Source of the DNA: Thalassia testudinum
Lineage: Eukaryota; Streptophyta; Magnoliopsida; Alismatales; Hydrocharitaceae
Assembly (NCBI GenBank): GCA_037157565.1
Contig: JAZHRO010000036.1
Location: 22,928,501 to 22,992,500 of the forward strand
Length of the DNA stretch: 64,000 nucleotides
Direction of reading: 5' to 3'
Shown: one piece after another, positions 36,748 through 47,160 of the stretch
Numbering within the stretch: position 1 is the first letter of the stretch
Layout of the letters: each line of letters begins with the position of its first letter
Program-made: the position numbers and the translations under genes
Notes under the pieces: model-generated
Databases searched by the model: none
What the model was told of the DNA's origin: nothing
The model's input: the letters and a program-made list of their open reading frames with translations, nothing else

Positions 36748-39486
36748 CTAGAAATAATACTTTGCTTCTGCCATGAGACACTCGCGCTGGTTTTTAGGCC
36801 AGCCACGTGGAAGGGAAGTAGAAGCAAGGTAATTGGCAATGTCAGCATACCAAGGTCCACTTGCCACATTAATTGCCAATAGGTGCTCATCGAGAAAAAT
36901 GTCATTAATCGGCAGAGTAAGTCCAATATGGTCAGGGTCCAGTCTAGAAAGATGATCAGCCACAACATTCTGGGCTCCGGCCTTATCGTGGATCTCAATA
37001 TCAAATTCATGGAGCAGAAGGATCCAACGAATCAGTCAAGGCTTGGCATCCTTCTTGTGCATGAGATGGCGAATGGCCGCATGATCAGTGAAAAAAATAA
37101 CATGTGAGCCCAGAAGGTAAGAGTAGAATTTCTCCAGCCCAAAGATAATCGCCAGTAGTTCTTTCACAGTGGTAGTATAATTACGCTGGGCTTCGTCCAA
37201 TGTCTTACTGGCGTAGTACACCGCGAAGGGGTGTCTATCGCATCTTTGTCCCAAGATGGCTCCGACTGCAAGGTCGGAAGCGTCACACATTAGTTCAAAG
37301 TTGAGGGACCAATCAGGTGGCTGGAGAGTAGGGGCCTTGGTGACATCATCACGCAGCTGCATGAATGCTCGTATGCAGTCGGGGCCCATATCGAAGGGTA
37401 CGTCGGTTGATAGGAGATGAGTTAAAGGTCGAGAAATCTTGGAGAAGTCTTTGATGAATCTCCTATAGAAATCGACGTGTCCTAGGAAGGAGCAGATTTG
37501 TTTGACAGAGCCAGGCACAGGTAAATCAGCAATCACATCAAGCTTTGCTCTGTCAACCTCGATACCCCTATCGGAGATGATATGACCGAGAACAATTCCC
37601 TCGTGTACCATAAAATGACTTTTTTCCCAAGAAAGCATGAGGTTTACATCAATACATCTCCTAAGGATACGAGTCAGGTTGGCAAGACAGTCATCAAAAG
37701 ATGGTCCAAAGATCGAAAAGTCATCCATGAAAACCTCGAGAAAGTCACGTACCATGTCATGGAATGTTTCCAGCATACATCTCTGGAAAGTTCCCGGCGC
37801 CTTACAAAGTCCGAACGGCATCCTTCTAAATGCAAAGGTGACGAAGGGGCAGGTAAAGGTGGTTTTCTCTTGGTCCCGGGGGTCAATTGCCACCTGGTTA
37901 TATCCTAAGAATCCATCCAGGAAATAGAAAAATTTATTTCCCGCTAACCGCTCCAGGATTTGGTCAATGAAAGGTAGTGGAAAGTAATCTTTCTTAGTTG
38001 CAGCATTGAGTTTCCTATAATCTACACACACTCTACAAGATGTAGGAGTGCATGTAGGGATGGATTCACCCCTGTCATTGACATGGATGGTGAGTCCCGC
38101 CTTTTTGGGCACAACATGAATTGGACTCACCCAGGGGCTATCGCTAATCGGGTAGATTATACCCGCATCCAGCCACTTAATAATTTCCTTTTTAACGACC
38201 ACCTGCATGTTAGGGTTGAGACGTCGCTGCATCTCGTGGGAAGGTCGAGCCTCCTCCTCTGTATATATACGGTGAGTGCAGTAGGAGGGGCTAATGCTAG
38301 TTAAGTCTGATAAAGACCATCCAATGGCTGCCTTGTGTTCCATAAGGGCATTTGTTAGTTTGCACTCTTGCTCCCTGGTCAATTTTGAATTGATGATTAC
38401 GGGGAGCATTTCATTTGGTCCCAAGAAACCATACTTAAGCGTATCAGGCAGCTCTTTCAGCTTGGGAGTGGATCGTGAAAGATCTGGCCTTTCTTGGGAC
38501 GAGAGTGTCCCAAGCGGATCGGAAGAAAACAAGCTAGGAGGAAGAAGTTGGCCCTTAGATTGGCCAAGAAGAGGGGCATCTTGGTTAGATGGATCCAAAA
38601 ATGGATAGCCCCAGTGAGTAGTATGTGGGCTCAAGGTCCCAGTGTGGAATTGCAAATCTGCCTGATTTGGCAGGAAAGAAAGGGCAATCCGGTCTTCAAG
38701 AGTGTGGATCGGCGATGAGTAGCCTGGATATGACTCAGACCACGAGGTATGGGAAGCGGAAAAAACCTTGTCAGAAGTTTGCTTAGGAGAAGGTACGGGA
38801 ATAGGGAGGGATGGGGGAACGTCACAATATGTATCGATCAGGCAATCATCAGTGTCTAAAGGCAATCCGCAGCAGTCAGAATAGGTCCCAATTAGTCCGA
38901 TACATGCACTGACGGCCATGTCCTCGTCAGACGTGTCATCCTCGATGCGATTGCAATCAAAGTTCTTGGCTGCCTTGAATATGTTAAGCTTGAGCTTCTC
39001 AGATCCAACGGCAATCTCAATATAACCTGACTCACAGTCGATTTGGGCACGGGTTGTGGCCAAGAAGGATCGCACAAGGATGATCGGACAATCAGAAAGT
39101 GAGCTAGGAACTTCCATATCTAAAATAAGAAAGTCAACAGGAAAATAGAGACTGTTGACCCTAACCACCACATCTTCCACCACACCATTTGGTATTTTGA
39201 CAGAACGATCTGCCAACTGTAACGTGACAGGGGTGGGTTTCAGATTTCCCAAGGAAAATTTTTCTAGCATGATGGTTGGTATAAGATTGATGGAAGATCC
39301 TAGACTAAGCAGGGCACAGTTAAAATTGCAGCCTTGTATGCTATAGGAAATAAGTGGTGTGCTCGGATCTTTCTGCTTCGGTGGTAGTTTTGACAGTATA
39401 GCACAACTTACATGAGGCAGGAGAACCATCAGATTCTTTGTTTTCTTCGACTGTTGCTTGGGTGTTGTGTAGTCTTTGAAAAATCA
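36748..39486 (-). pseudogene. pol: Element C protease, reverse transcriptase and RNase H
   Basis: A 797-codon frame (39429-37036) covers protease, linker, RT and most of RNase H. In protease the expected catalytic Asp is Ser (ALLSLGSSINLIP, codon AGT at 39304-39306). RT has CRVCVDYRKLNAATKKD near residue 464 and the catalytic EVFMDDFSIFG near residue 567, with both Asp kept. RNase H has FELMCDASDLAVGAILG near 713 and FFTDHAAIRHL near 785. The frame ends KKDAKP-stop where related elements read Arg (CGA to TGA). It continues in frame with MADHLSRLDPDH to a TAG at about 36748, where Trp is expected. A further TGA lies at 39484-39486. Confidence 0.93.
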
Positions 39487-41608
39487 GGCAATAGTAGGTA
39501 TGTGGTCAATAGCCTCTAGCAGGGGTACCTTGATTTCAGCATCCCTGAATAAATTACGCAGGTTATCAAAGGCCTGCATATCCTTTTTCTTGCCTCTTGG
39601 CTCCCTCAGTAGAGCCTCAGGGAATGGGACCGATTCTGGAACTAATTTGGGTATATCGTCCTCTCACGAATGTGATGCGCATCCCGAATGAGTGGGCGAT
39701 GAATAAGACGGGCCTGGATCAAGTCGAGGCGGATCGACGATTTGCTTACCGCTTCTCGTATTAATCGCATTGGACGTTGCAGGTCCAGTGGGATCATAAG
39801 GCGGAGGAGGGTTCGCAATAGGGACATAAGAGTGAGGTGCTGTAGCGGGATTAGCCTGAAATCTCTGTGGAATGCTCAGAGCCTGCAGAATCTGATCAAC
39901 CTACCCCTGAGAAGGTTGTACCTGTGGTTGAGGACCACAGGGTACGAAATGTCGTGGGTTGGGGATAGGTTGGGCTGGAAGAGTGCCATGAGATCGAGTC
40001 GCCATGCGTAGTTGACTGATCTCAGCATTCTGTTGCGCCAATTGGTGCTGAAGAGAGGTCATGTTCTCTTCATGGTGCTTTGACATTTCCGTCATCATTC
40101 TCATCAATTTCTCAAGAGGACTTGATGCCTGTTCTGTTTGCGGTATGCAAGGACCTGATGGTGAATTCGCCACTGGATTAGACTGGGCCCTTAGGATGAT
40201 GGGTGCGGATCGTCACATTGGTCCACCCAGGGGGTTTTGGCCCTGTGGGTTGCTAGACCATGTGAAGTTCAGATGATTCACCACCCTGGGTTATAAGTGG
40301 CAAAGAATAGGTTGTTCCCCAGGGTGCAAGCATCTTCTAAACCGGAAGACGAGTCCGCATGTAAATACGCATCCGAGCACACGGAGGATTGGTCCTCCTG
40401 TCAAAATACTGGCTTGCAGAAGCCAGATCCAAATGACTTACCGAATCGCTCGATGCAACACTCGGTAAGGAAGTTCTCACGGGGTTTCTGGAAATAAGCC
40501 TGGTGTTGGAAGAATTGGGATTGTGACGAAGTGGTGAGGTGGGGGAGTTTGCCATAGAATGGGTGGGGTTGGCCAGAAGCTCATCCAGTGTCTTGTGAAC
40601 GACGGAGACCTCATCCAATTTCTGTGCGATAAGGCTAAGATCAGTGGATGAATGGGAGGGTCCCATTTCAACTTCGTGAACGTTACGAGGCAGGCTGGTA
40701 TGATTAAAGGTGATAATGGAGGCATTGTTCATTGAGTTTTCGGTCATATTTTCAAATAATCTGAATGCTCCATTCTTGTCTTTATTCATGAAATTCCCTC
40801 CGCAGGAAGTGTCTGCAATCTGCTTCAAAGTCTCATTTAGCCCATAATAGAAAATCTGGACTATATGCCACTTAGGCAGACCGTGGTGCGGACACTTCCG
40901 GTGGAGGTCATTATACCTCTCCCAAGCCTCATGAAGCTATTCACCGTTTTCTTGTGTAAAGGAAGTGATAGCACGGCGAAGCGCATTGGTTCACCGGATT
41001 GGGAAGAACTTCTTGAGAAACACTGTTCGCATCTCTTCCCAACAGTGGATAGTTCTCCCAAGGGTGCGTAACCATTGTGAAGCTTTATCCCACAACGAAA
41101 ATGGGAACATTTTCATGAGGACAATAGGTAACCCGATGTTTCTTGGTTTAACTATTTCAGCCAATCGGGTTAGGTCTTCTAAATGGAGAAAAGGATCTTC
41201 ACTTGCAAGACCATGGAAGTGGAAATTAATCAGGCGAATTACATTTGGTTTCAATTCAAAGTCGTCCCCACTCATGGGGACCCGAATTTGTCCTATGGTC
41301 TCTATAGCAGCAGGATTCTGATAGGAGCTAAGAGACCTAGGCTCCTCCCATTCGGAAGGGTTCTGCATTTCCTCCAATGTTTCCCTAATGGCTTCAATTT
41401 GTTCATTATACATTTCCATTTGGGCTTGGAAGTGGGTTATGGGATCCAAGGCTCCACCACCTGGTGGGTTTTGAGGGTGGTTTCCTCCCTCAGGATTTGG
41501 GGGTGGGCATGCAGCCATGTTTGTGGAGGAGGATGACGATTCGGCTTCTTTCCTAAAATTATCAGACAATTCAAATAGTTCAGGGTTTTGTGACCTCCTC
41601 CCAAACAT
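39487..41608 (-). pseudogene. gag: Element C gag, with nonsense codons and one frameshift
   Basis: The start ATG at 41608 gives MFGRRSQNPELFELSDNF, as in B. The first frame has 205 codons to 40991, a broken stretch with two stops (CGA to TGA and CAA to TAG compared with B), then 40828-40337 in the same frame. The tail (40173-39901, with MMTEMSKHHEENMTSLQHQL) is in the pol frame, so a frameshift lies near 40340. One in-frame extra codon near 40903 distinguishes it from B. The gag core lies around residues 120-260. Confidence 0.87.
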
Positions 41609-42951
41609 GCACTACTGTAGGAAGAATTGGGGGGATAAGAAGGGAAAAAGCGATGAGAGAACTGACGCCGCAAAGGTACACTTGATGACAAATCAAGACA
41701 ATCAAATTCCTAACCTCTACACTATGCCCTTAGACCTGAAGATCTAAGTTACCTACTATCACGACCTACGGAACCAAATGCGAGCACCGCGGAACCACTG
41801 GGCCAGATTGAAAGGCCGTTTGCCCCAGTCTTAGACACCCGATAGCACGCGGGAACCCTCACCAGCACGTAGGCGCTACATGTAGGTAGTTGACCTCCAA
41901 TCCTTAAAAAGGGTCAAGTTGCTACTAGTTTTAGTTAGAGGCTCAGGATCAAGTGCTTTTGGAATGTGAAGGACGTTATTTACGGGTAATGCCCAAGTGG
42001 TTGATTTTATAAAGTGTGTAAACCAAGCATGCAACGGGGAAATCTCCCCGAATTGAAGTTTTAATTGGTGAATGGTTTTTAGAGTTTCAGCCTTAAGTAG
42101 TATGGATTTTAGGATTTTTCTGAATTACCAATTCAACCATTCTCCGGGTTTTGAGAGAATGCAAGTTCTTCTAAGCCCAACAAACCCTTCTTCATTGTCA
42201 GTTGGTTAATGCATGCTAAAATGCAATGGGCTTCCCTAGATGGAGTTTTCTATGTGTGGATGCACGAGTCAATTTTAGATTAGTGTGAAAGGGAGACAAA
42301 GCACTTCAATTCAAGTGCTCCTAATCACCAAAATGATCTTCCACACACAAGGCTCAACCACAAGGTAAAGAAAATCAAATTGTTGGGGTTGAAGTATTCG
42401 GAATCAAATCTTAGGCATGTGAAAGGTCGTGCTGGGGTTGGAATCAACTCAATTCCAAGTCTCCCCACCAAAAGTGTGATCCTGAATTATGGATGAATGA
42501 GGCAAGGAGAGATGGCAATCAATCTGTTTAGTCTTGCCTCAAAGAATACTTTACATGGCGAAAGATTCAAGAATCAAGATTCTTGGATCTTTGCTATGCG
42601 AAGTTTGGCAGGAATTCCCGGGGCGGTGGAAGTGATGGCAAACAATCAAGGAAGTGATTTTTAGTCCACTTGCCCCAAGAAATCCCAAGAAGTTTTTTTT
42701 TTATTAAGGTGACTAAGTTGCTAAGAGAGAGACTTACCTGTTCAGCAACGTGGGCGAAGCTCCAATGCGGTGTTGGCGAGTTCTCTCTATCCTTACCACC
42801 TTGGATCTACCCACGTCTCCGACTTCCTCTACTTGCCTCCTCCTTGCAACTGGTTCACCTGCACACTAGCAAACAAAAACACCCGTGAAGAGAAGGGTGT
42901 AAGAAGAGAAAACCAAAGGAATGGAGTAGAAACTTTACCTCAATGCGCACG
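41609..42951 (-). other. Element C 5' leader, non-coding
   Basis: It aligns with the B leader (13200-14573). No gene is seen. Confidence 0.7.
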
Positions 42952-42969
42952 TCCTCGGCAACGGCGCCA
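42952..42969 (-). other. Element C primer binding site (tRNA-Asp type)
   Basis: The minus strand reads TGGCGCCGTTGCCGAGGA, one mismatch from the complement of the plant tRNA-Asp 3' end. Confidence 0.9.
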
Positions 42970-42980
42970 GAAAAAGGTTA

Positions 42981-45391
42981 TGATCGGGCTTGGATAGGTT
43001 GTGTTAATATAGCGAATTAATCGTTGAAATGAGTATAGTGGTTAACCTAAATCGAACCTAACCATCTTTTTACACAAATTTTTAACCAGGTCTACTTGAT
43101 TTTTATCTTTGTCACTTTTAGGCCTAGGGTCGAACTCAGGGAGGTGGGATTAGAGGTGAATAAGTTTCTACACCTTTCCTACAACGAATCTCTTCCGTTC
43201 GTTTATTATGTTTTTGGTGTTTTTCTATTTAAGATTTTTTTTTTTGATAATTTTATCCTTGATGTACACCGTCAAAATCAGGTCCTTGGCTTAAAGCCAA
43301 ATTTTTCTTGGCATTGAGCCAAATTAAGGTTCCAAAAAAAATGGATCTTGCGGTTCACCAGATAGAGTACCTGCAAGACGAGAATTATCTTTTCCTTTTG
43401 CTATTTTATTTATTTATTTATTTTATCTTTTTAGTAGCAAGAAACAAAAGAGAAAAGGAAACAAGATAAATATAGTCTATATATATAGATATATATATTA
43501 TATATAGGGGTGGGGGTGGAGGTGGAAATGGTGTGTAGCATGGTGTCGAGTTGATCGATGTCTAGGAAGACGCAACCAATAGGACAAAGTGCCACGTGGA
43601 GTGTAGGATGGATGGGTGGAAGTGTGTGTGCGGAGATGCTTTCTATACGCGAGTATCGGGGAATATCAGCAATTGGTGCAAATATTCCCACGATATAACG
43701 CGTGGTGCAGGGATATGAATGTAAATATCTATATATATATGTATATATGTAAATATATATGTATATATATGTATAGATAGGGTTGTAATTATATAGATGT
43801 AGAGGTAGTTGTACGTATATGTTTATAGATATGTAAATATATATATATAGGTATATATGTATTTATAACTAGATATATATGTATGTTTATGTGACTATAT
43901 AGATATAGGTATATATATATATATATATATAGTAATATATGTATATAGTTATATTATAGATATGTATATGTATATATGTATATTGATATATTAGTATAAA
44001 TATCTATGTATATAGATATATATATATATGTGTTTATATCTATAGATATATATGTATATATGTATGTATATATGTATATATATGTATAAATATATATATA
44101 AATATATATATATGTATGTATATATACTTATATATAGTTGTATAGGTACTAATATGTACATATATATATATGTATATATATATAAAAGTATGTATATAGG
44201 CATGTACAAGTGAGTGTGTGTGTGTATGAGTGAGAGAGTGGCTACTGGAGAGTGAGCGGGAGAGAGTGCTGGGGAGTTAAGTCCTCTAGAGCACGTAGCC
44301 GACGTCTGATGGCCCAAGCATAGGCACATGCACGTGCAGGCGTAGGCACGCTGAAGGGGCCATGCGCAGGCGCTGGAGGGACTACGGGGGCGTGAGGCTG
44401 TAGCACAATGCACTGCGCTGCGTGCTAGAGTGGGCGAAGAAGCGGGCGTGGGCGCAGGCGCTGGAGCAAACGCTACGGGCGCGAGTGTACGCGGGAGCAG
44501 GCGCGCGGATGGGCTGGAGACAGTTGCGGCATGGAGAGAGAGCACGCGGTGACTGGATAAGTGAGAAACTTTCCGGTCACCGCATTGTAGCTACAGTGTT
44601 CAGCAGAAACGCGTGAACAGTAGCTACAGTGCTCATGCGGCGCGGACAACCGGTTGCGGCCGGTTTTGTGTGCGTGGGCACGCTGGAGAGAGCCTGTGCA
44701 CTCGGAAGGGGATGGCGCCGGCTGTTGGCGTGCGTGCAGGGGCTTGCGTGGTGCGTGGAGTTGCCGGTGCCGTGCTGCTGCTACTATTGAGCTTCAGAGC
44801 TCAAGTCTGCGGCAGTGCCAGAAGTGCTTGAACATCAAAATAGAGGGTGGAATCCTCCACGCCCACCTACTCTTGGATGAGCTGGGCGGGGGTGAGACTC
44901 ACAGTGGTGGTCGTGGACCACTATGAGCTGCTCTTGGTCGCAACGTATCTCTTTAGTAGGAAGAGGTGTTGCGTATGGAGGGGAGAGGGGCGGAGACGGC
45001 CTGGAGGAAGGGGCTATTGTGTGTATCTGGACCAGGCTACCGTGCAAGGAAGATGGCTGTGCCTTTTTAAAGAAGAATGAGGCATGCACAGCCATGCCCT
45101 GGGCTGCATGGATGACTAAGTATGCAGCTGGAGCATGCTTTGGCAGAGAGTGGCGCGAAGAAGAAGCCATGCCCTGCAGCCGCGCAGGGAAGATGTTCAA
45201 AGCCAAATAAAATAAAGAAGGTGAAAATTATGATGCAACCCTTGATGAAGACGTTAATTACAAGCCCAATTATTCACTTTCCTCCCCTCTCAAATAAATG
45301 CATGCAGGTATCTTTTTTTTATAAATGCAACTGTGGTTACCTAATATGCAATGGCAGTGCTAGGAAATAACACAAGATGGCATATTTATTG
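42981..45391 (-). repeat. Element C 5' LTR, outer end truncated
   Basis: It is homologous to 31766-34220 and starts at 42981 (TGATCGGGCTTGGATAGG) beside the PBS. Homology stops at CATATTTATTG (45391). The partner continues another 22 bases to TGCAATCA, so the terminal segment including the CA end is lost here. Confidence 0.88.
43715..44275. repeat. TA/TATG and GT microsatellites in C 5' LTR
   Basis: Counterpart of the array in the C 3' LTR, with different repeat lengths. Confidence 0.93.
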
Positions 45392-45424
45392 ATTGGACAA
45401 TAGGCACGTAATTGATTGGACAAT
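45388..45424 (+). repeat. 14-base direct repeat at the broken edge of element C
   Basis: ATTGATTGGACAAT occurs at 45388-45401 and 45411-45424. The left copy straddles the truncated LTR end. The other edge of C (31764-31772) also reads ATTGATTGG. This looks like a repair scar. Confidence 0.7.
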
Positions 45425-45609
45425 TTGTATTGTCACCTACAACTGGACTAAAATCTCAAAGGCCTTAATTGATTAAAGACATCAAAAGTCCTTTCGAATT
45501 GTGTTCGTGTTGTTAGTGTATGCTTGGTAGGCGATCCCCGAGGAGACAACTTGTGTTTAATCCAGAGCCTGAAAGAAGCCTTAGGAAAGCCAACTAAGAG
45601 AGAAGAAAA

Positions 45610-46295
45610 ATGGCCAAGGAAGGAGAAAATAGAATTGTGGGAAACCAACAATCTTTAAGAGACAATTTTATCCATACCAACCAACTTGGCTATACACTTA
45701 GAAGACCTAGGGGAACAATCCTTACGAATTCAAGAGTAGAACCATATCTCTGTTGCCCTTATTCTATAGTACTTCTAGGGAGGACCACAATAGGCATTTG
45801 AAGGAATTCATCGAGGTCAATTCCACAGTGAGATTGCAGGGTGTTACTAATGATGCCCAAATGCGAACCCTCTTTGCCTTCTCCCTCAAGGATAAGGTGA
45901 AGCATTGGTATCACACTCTAGATGGTAGAGTGGATACTTGGGATGCCTTGAAGGGAGAGTTTTTGAAAAAATACTTCCCCATGAGCAAAACTAATCATTA
46001 TAGGAGAGAAATCATAGGTTTTGCTCAACAAGATGGAGAGCAATTTCATGATGCATGGGAGCGCTTTAAAGATTTATTACGCTTATGTCACCATCATTAG
46101 GTGCCAAGATGGCAACTTGTAGAAAGGTTCTACACTGGGTTAAATGGCATGCACAAGCAAACATTGGATGGTGCTTGTGCAAGAACCTTTCTCACAAAAA
46201 CTAAAGAGGCTTGGGAGCTTTTTGAGACTTTGAGTGGGAATTCTATCCACCTAAATTCTACCTATTTGTATAGGAAACCCACTCTTATGCATTGA
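45610..46295 (+). pseudogene. gag: Element E gag, N-terminal and core part
   Basis: The probable start is the ATG at 45610 (MAKEGENRIVGNQQSLRDN). A frameshift moves the reading to the frame open at 45753-46100. That block holds a clear retrotransposon gag domain: FAFSLKDKVKHWYHTL, then ALKGEFLKKYFPMSKTNHY, then GEQFHDAWERFKDLL. A TAG at 46098-46100 stands where other elements have a sense codon. The same frame continues with WQLVERFYTGLNGMHKQTL to 46295. The N-terminus differs from the MFGRRS type of A, B, C and H, so E is a separate Athila branch. Confidence 0.87.
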
Positions 46296-47155
46296 AAGAT
46301 TGAGGCAAATGAGGCTAGGAATGCTAGAATTTAGCGTTCCAAATTCAATTGTTGAACCAAAATATGGAAAGGCATATGCCGAACTCTAACCAACTCACGC
46401 CAAATGCATCCATTTCCCAAGCTTCAAATTGCTCCATTTGCCAAGGCAATATGCATGCCTCTGTGGATTGCCACTTGGCCTCCCAAGTCCTTGAGCTTGT
46501 ATAGGCAGATCTGAATGCCGCCCAAGGGTTTCATCCTAGACCTCATAATGATCCTTTCTCCAACACTTATAATGAGGGAAGAAGCAACCACCCAAACTTT
46601 TCATTGAGATAAGGAATGTCTCAAATCAAGGGAATTATAAACCGCAACCCTTTCAGAACCAACAATTGAACAACCTCAGACCTTTTCCCAACCAAAGACT
46701 TCTGAGATGGGTGAATTGAAGGTGATGTTGAGAACTATGCAAGAAAGTCAGAGTGCCATCATCCAAACTCATGACAAGGCTATACAAGAAATGAAATCAC
46801 AGATTGGACACTTTGTCGAGGCTATTAGACAAAGAGAGACTAGGAAGCCTCCTAGTGCTGCTGAGGAGAATACTAAAGGAAAAGGGATTGCCTTTAGGGA
46901 GCATGCTTAGGTGGTGAATACTCTAAGGAGTGGGAAAGAAATTTCCAAACCTGATGCTCTTTTAGTCCCACCTTCTAAAAACCCATCCACCTAGACTTTC
47001 GTTCCCACTATAGAAGAGTTTCCCAACTCTTCTCCACTTGAAATCACATCACCGAAAGAGGTTGTCCCCATTCCACCCCTTACCTAACACGACAACCCTT
47101 CCACCCAAAGATCGAGAGTGCACTTTCTACAGTGATTATCTGGCTCTGGGCAGGC
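46296..47155 (+). pseudogene. gag: Element E gag, C-terminal part
   Basis: Scattered frames lead to an open block at 46707-46910 (MGELKVMLRTMQESQSAII, then Lys/Glu-rich sequence with KGKGIAFREHA). This is equivalent to the coiled-coil tail of gag in the other elements. Reading continues brokenly to the D insertion at 47160. Confidence 0.75.
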
Positions 47156-47160
47156 TTCTG
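47156..47160. repeat. Target site duplication of element D, left copy (TTCTG)
   Basis: It is identical to 56981-56985. It interrupts the E polyprotein between gag and protease. Confidence 0.95.

Larger units (their letters stand above)
31766..45391 (-). mobile_element. Element C: near-complete Athila-type retrotransposon
   Basis: Both LTRs, PBS, leader, gag, protease, RT, RNase H, integrase and PPT are present on the minus strand, about 13.6 kb. It is the sister of B (same leader, gag and LTR plan). The 3' LTR starts at 31766 (TGATTGGGCTCTGATAGG). The 5' LTR lacks its last 22 or so bases at 45391, and no target duplication is recognisable. The LTRs differ at about 7% over the first 330 bases by hand count. 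Confidence 0.92.
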
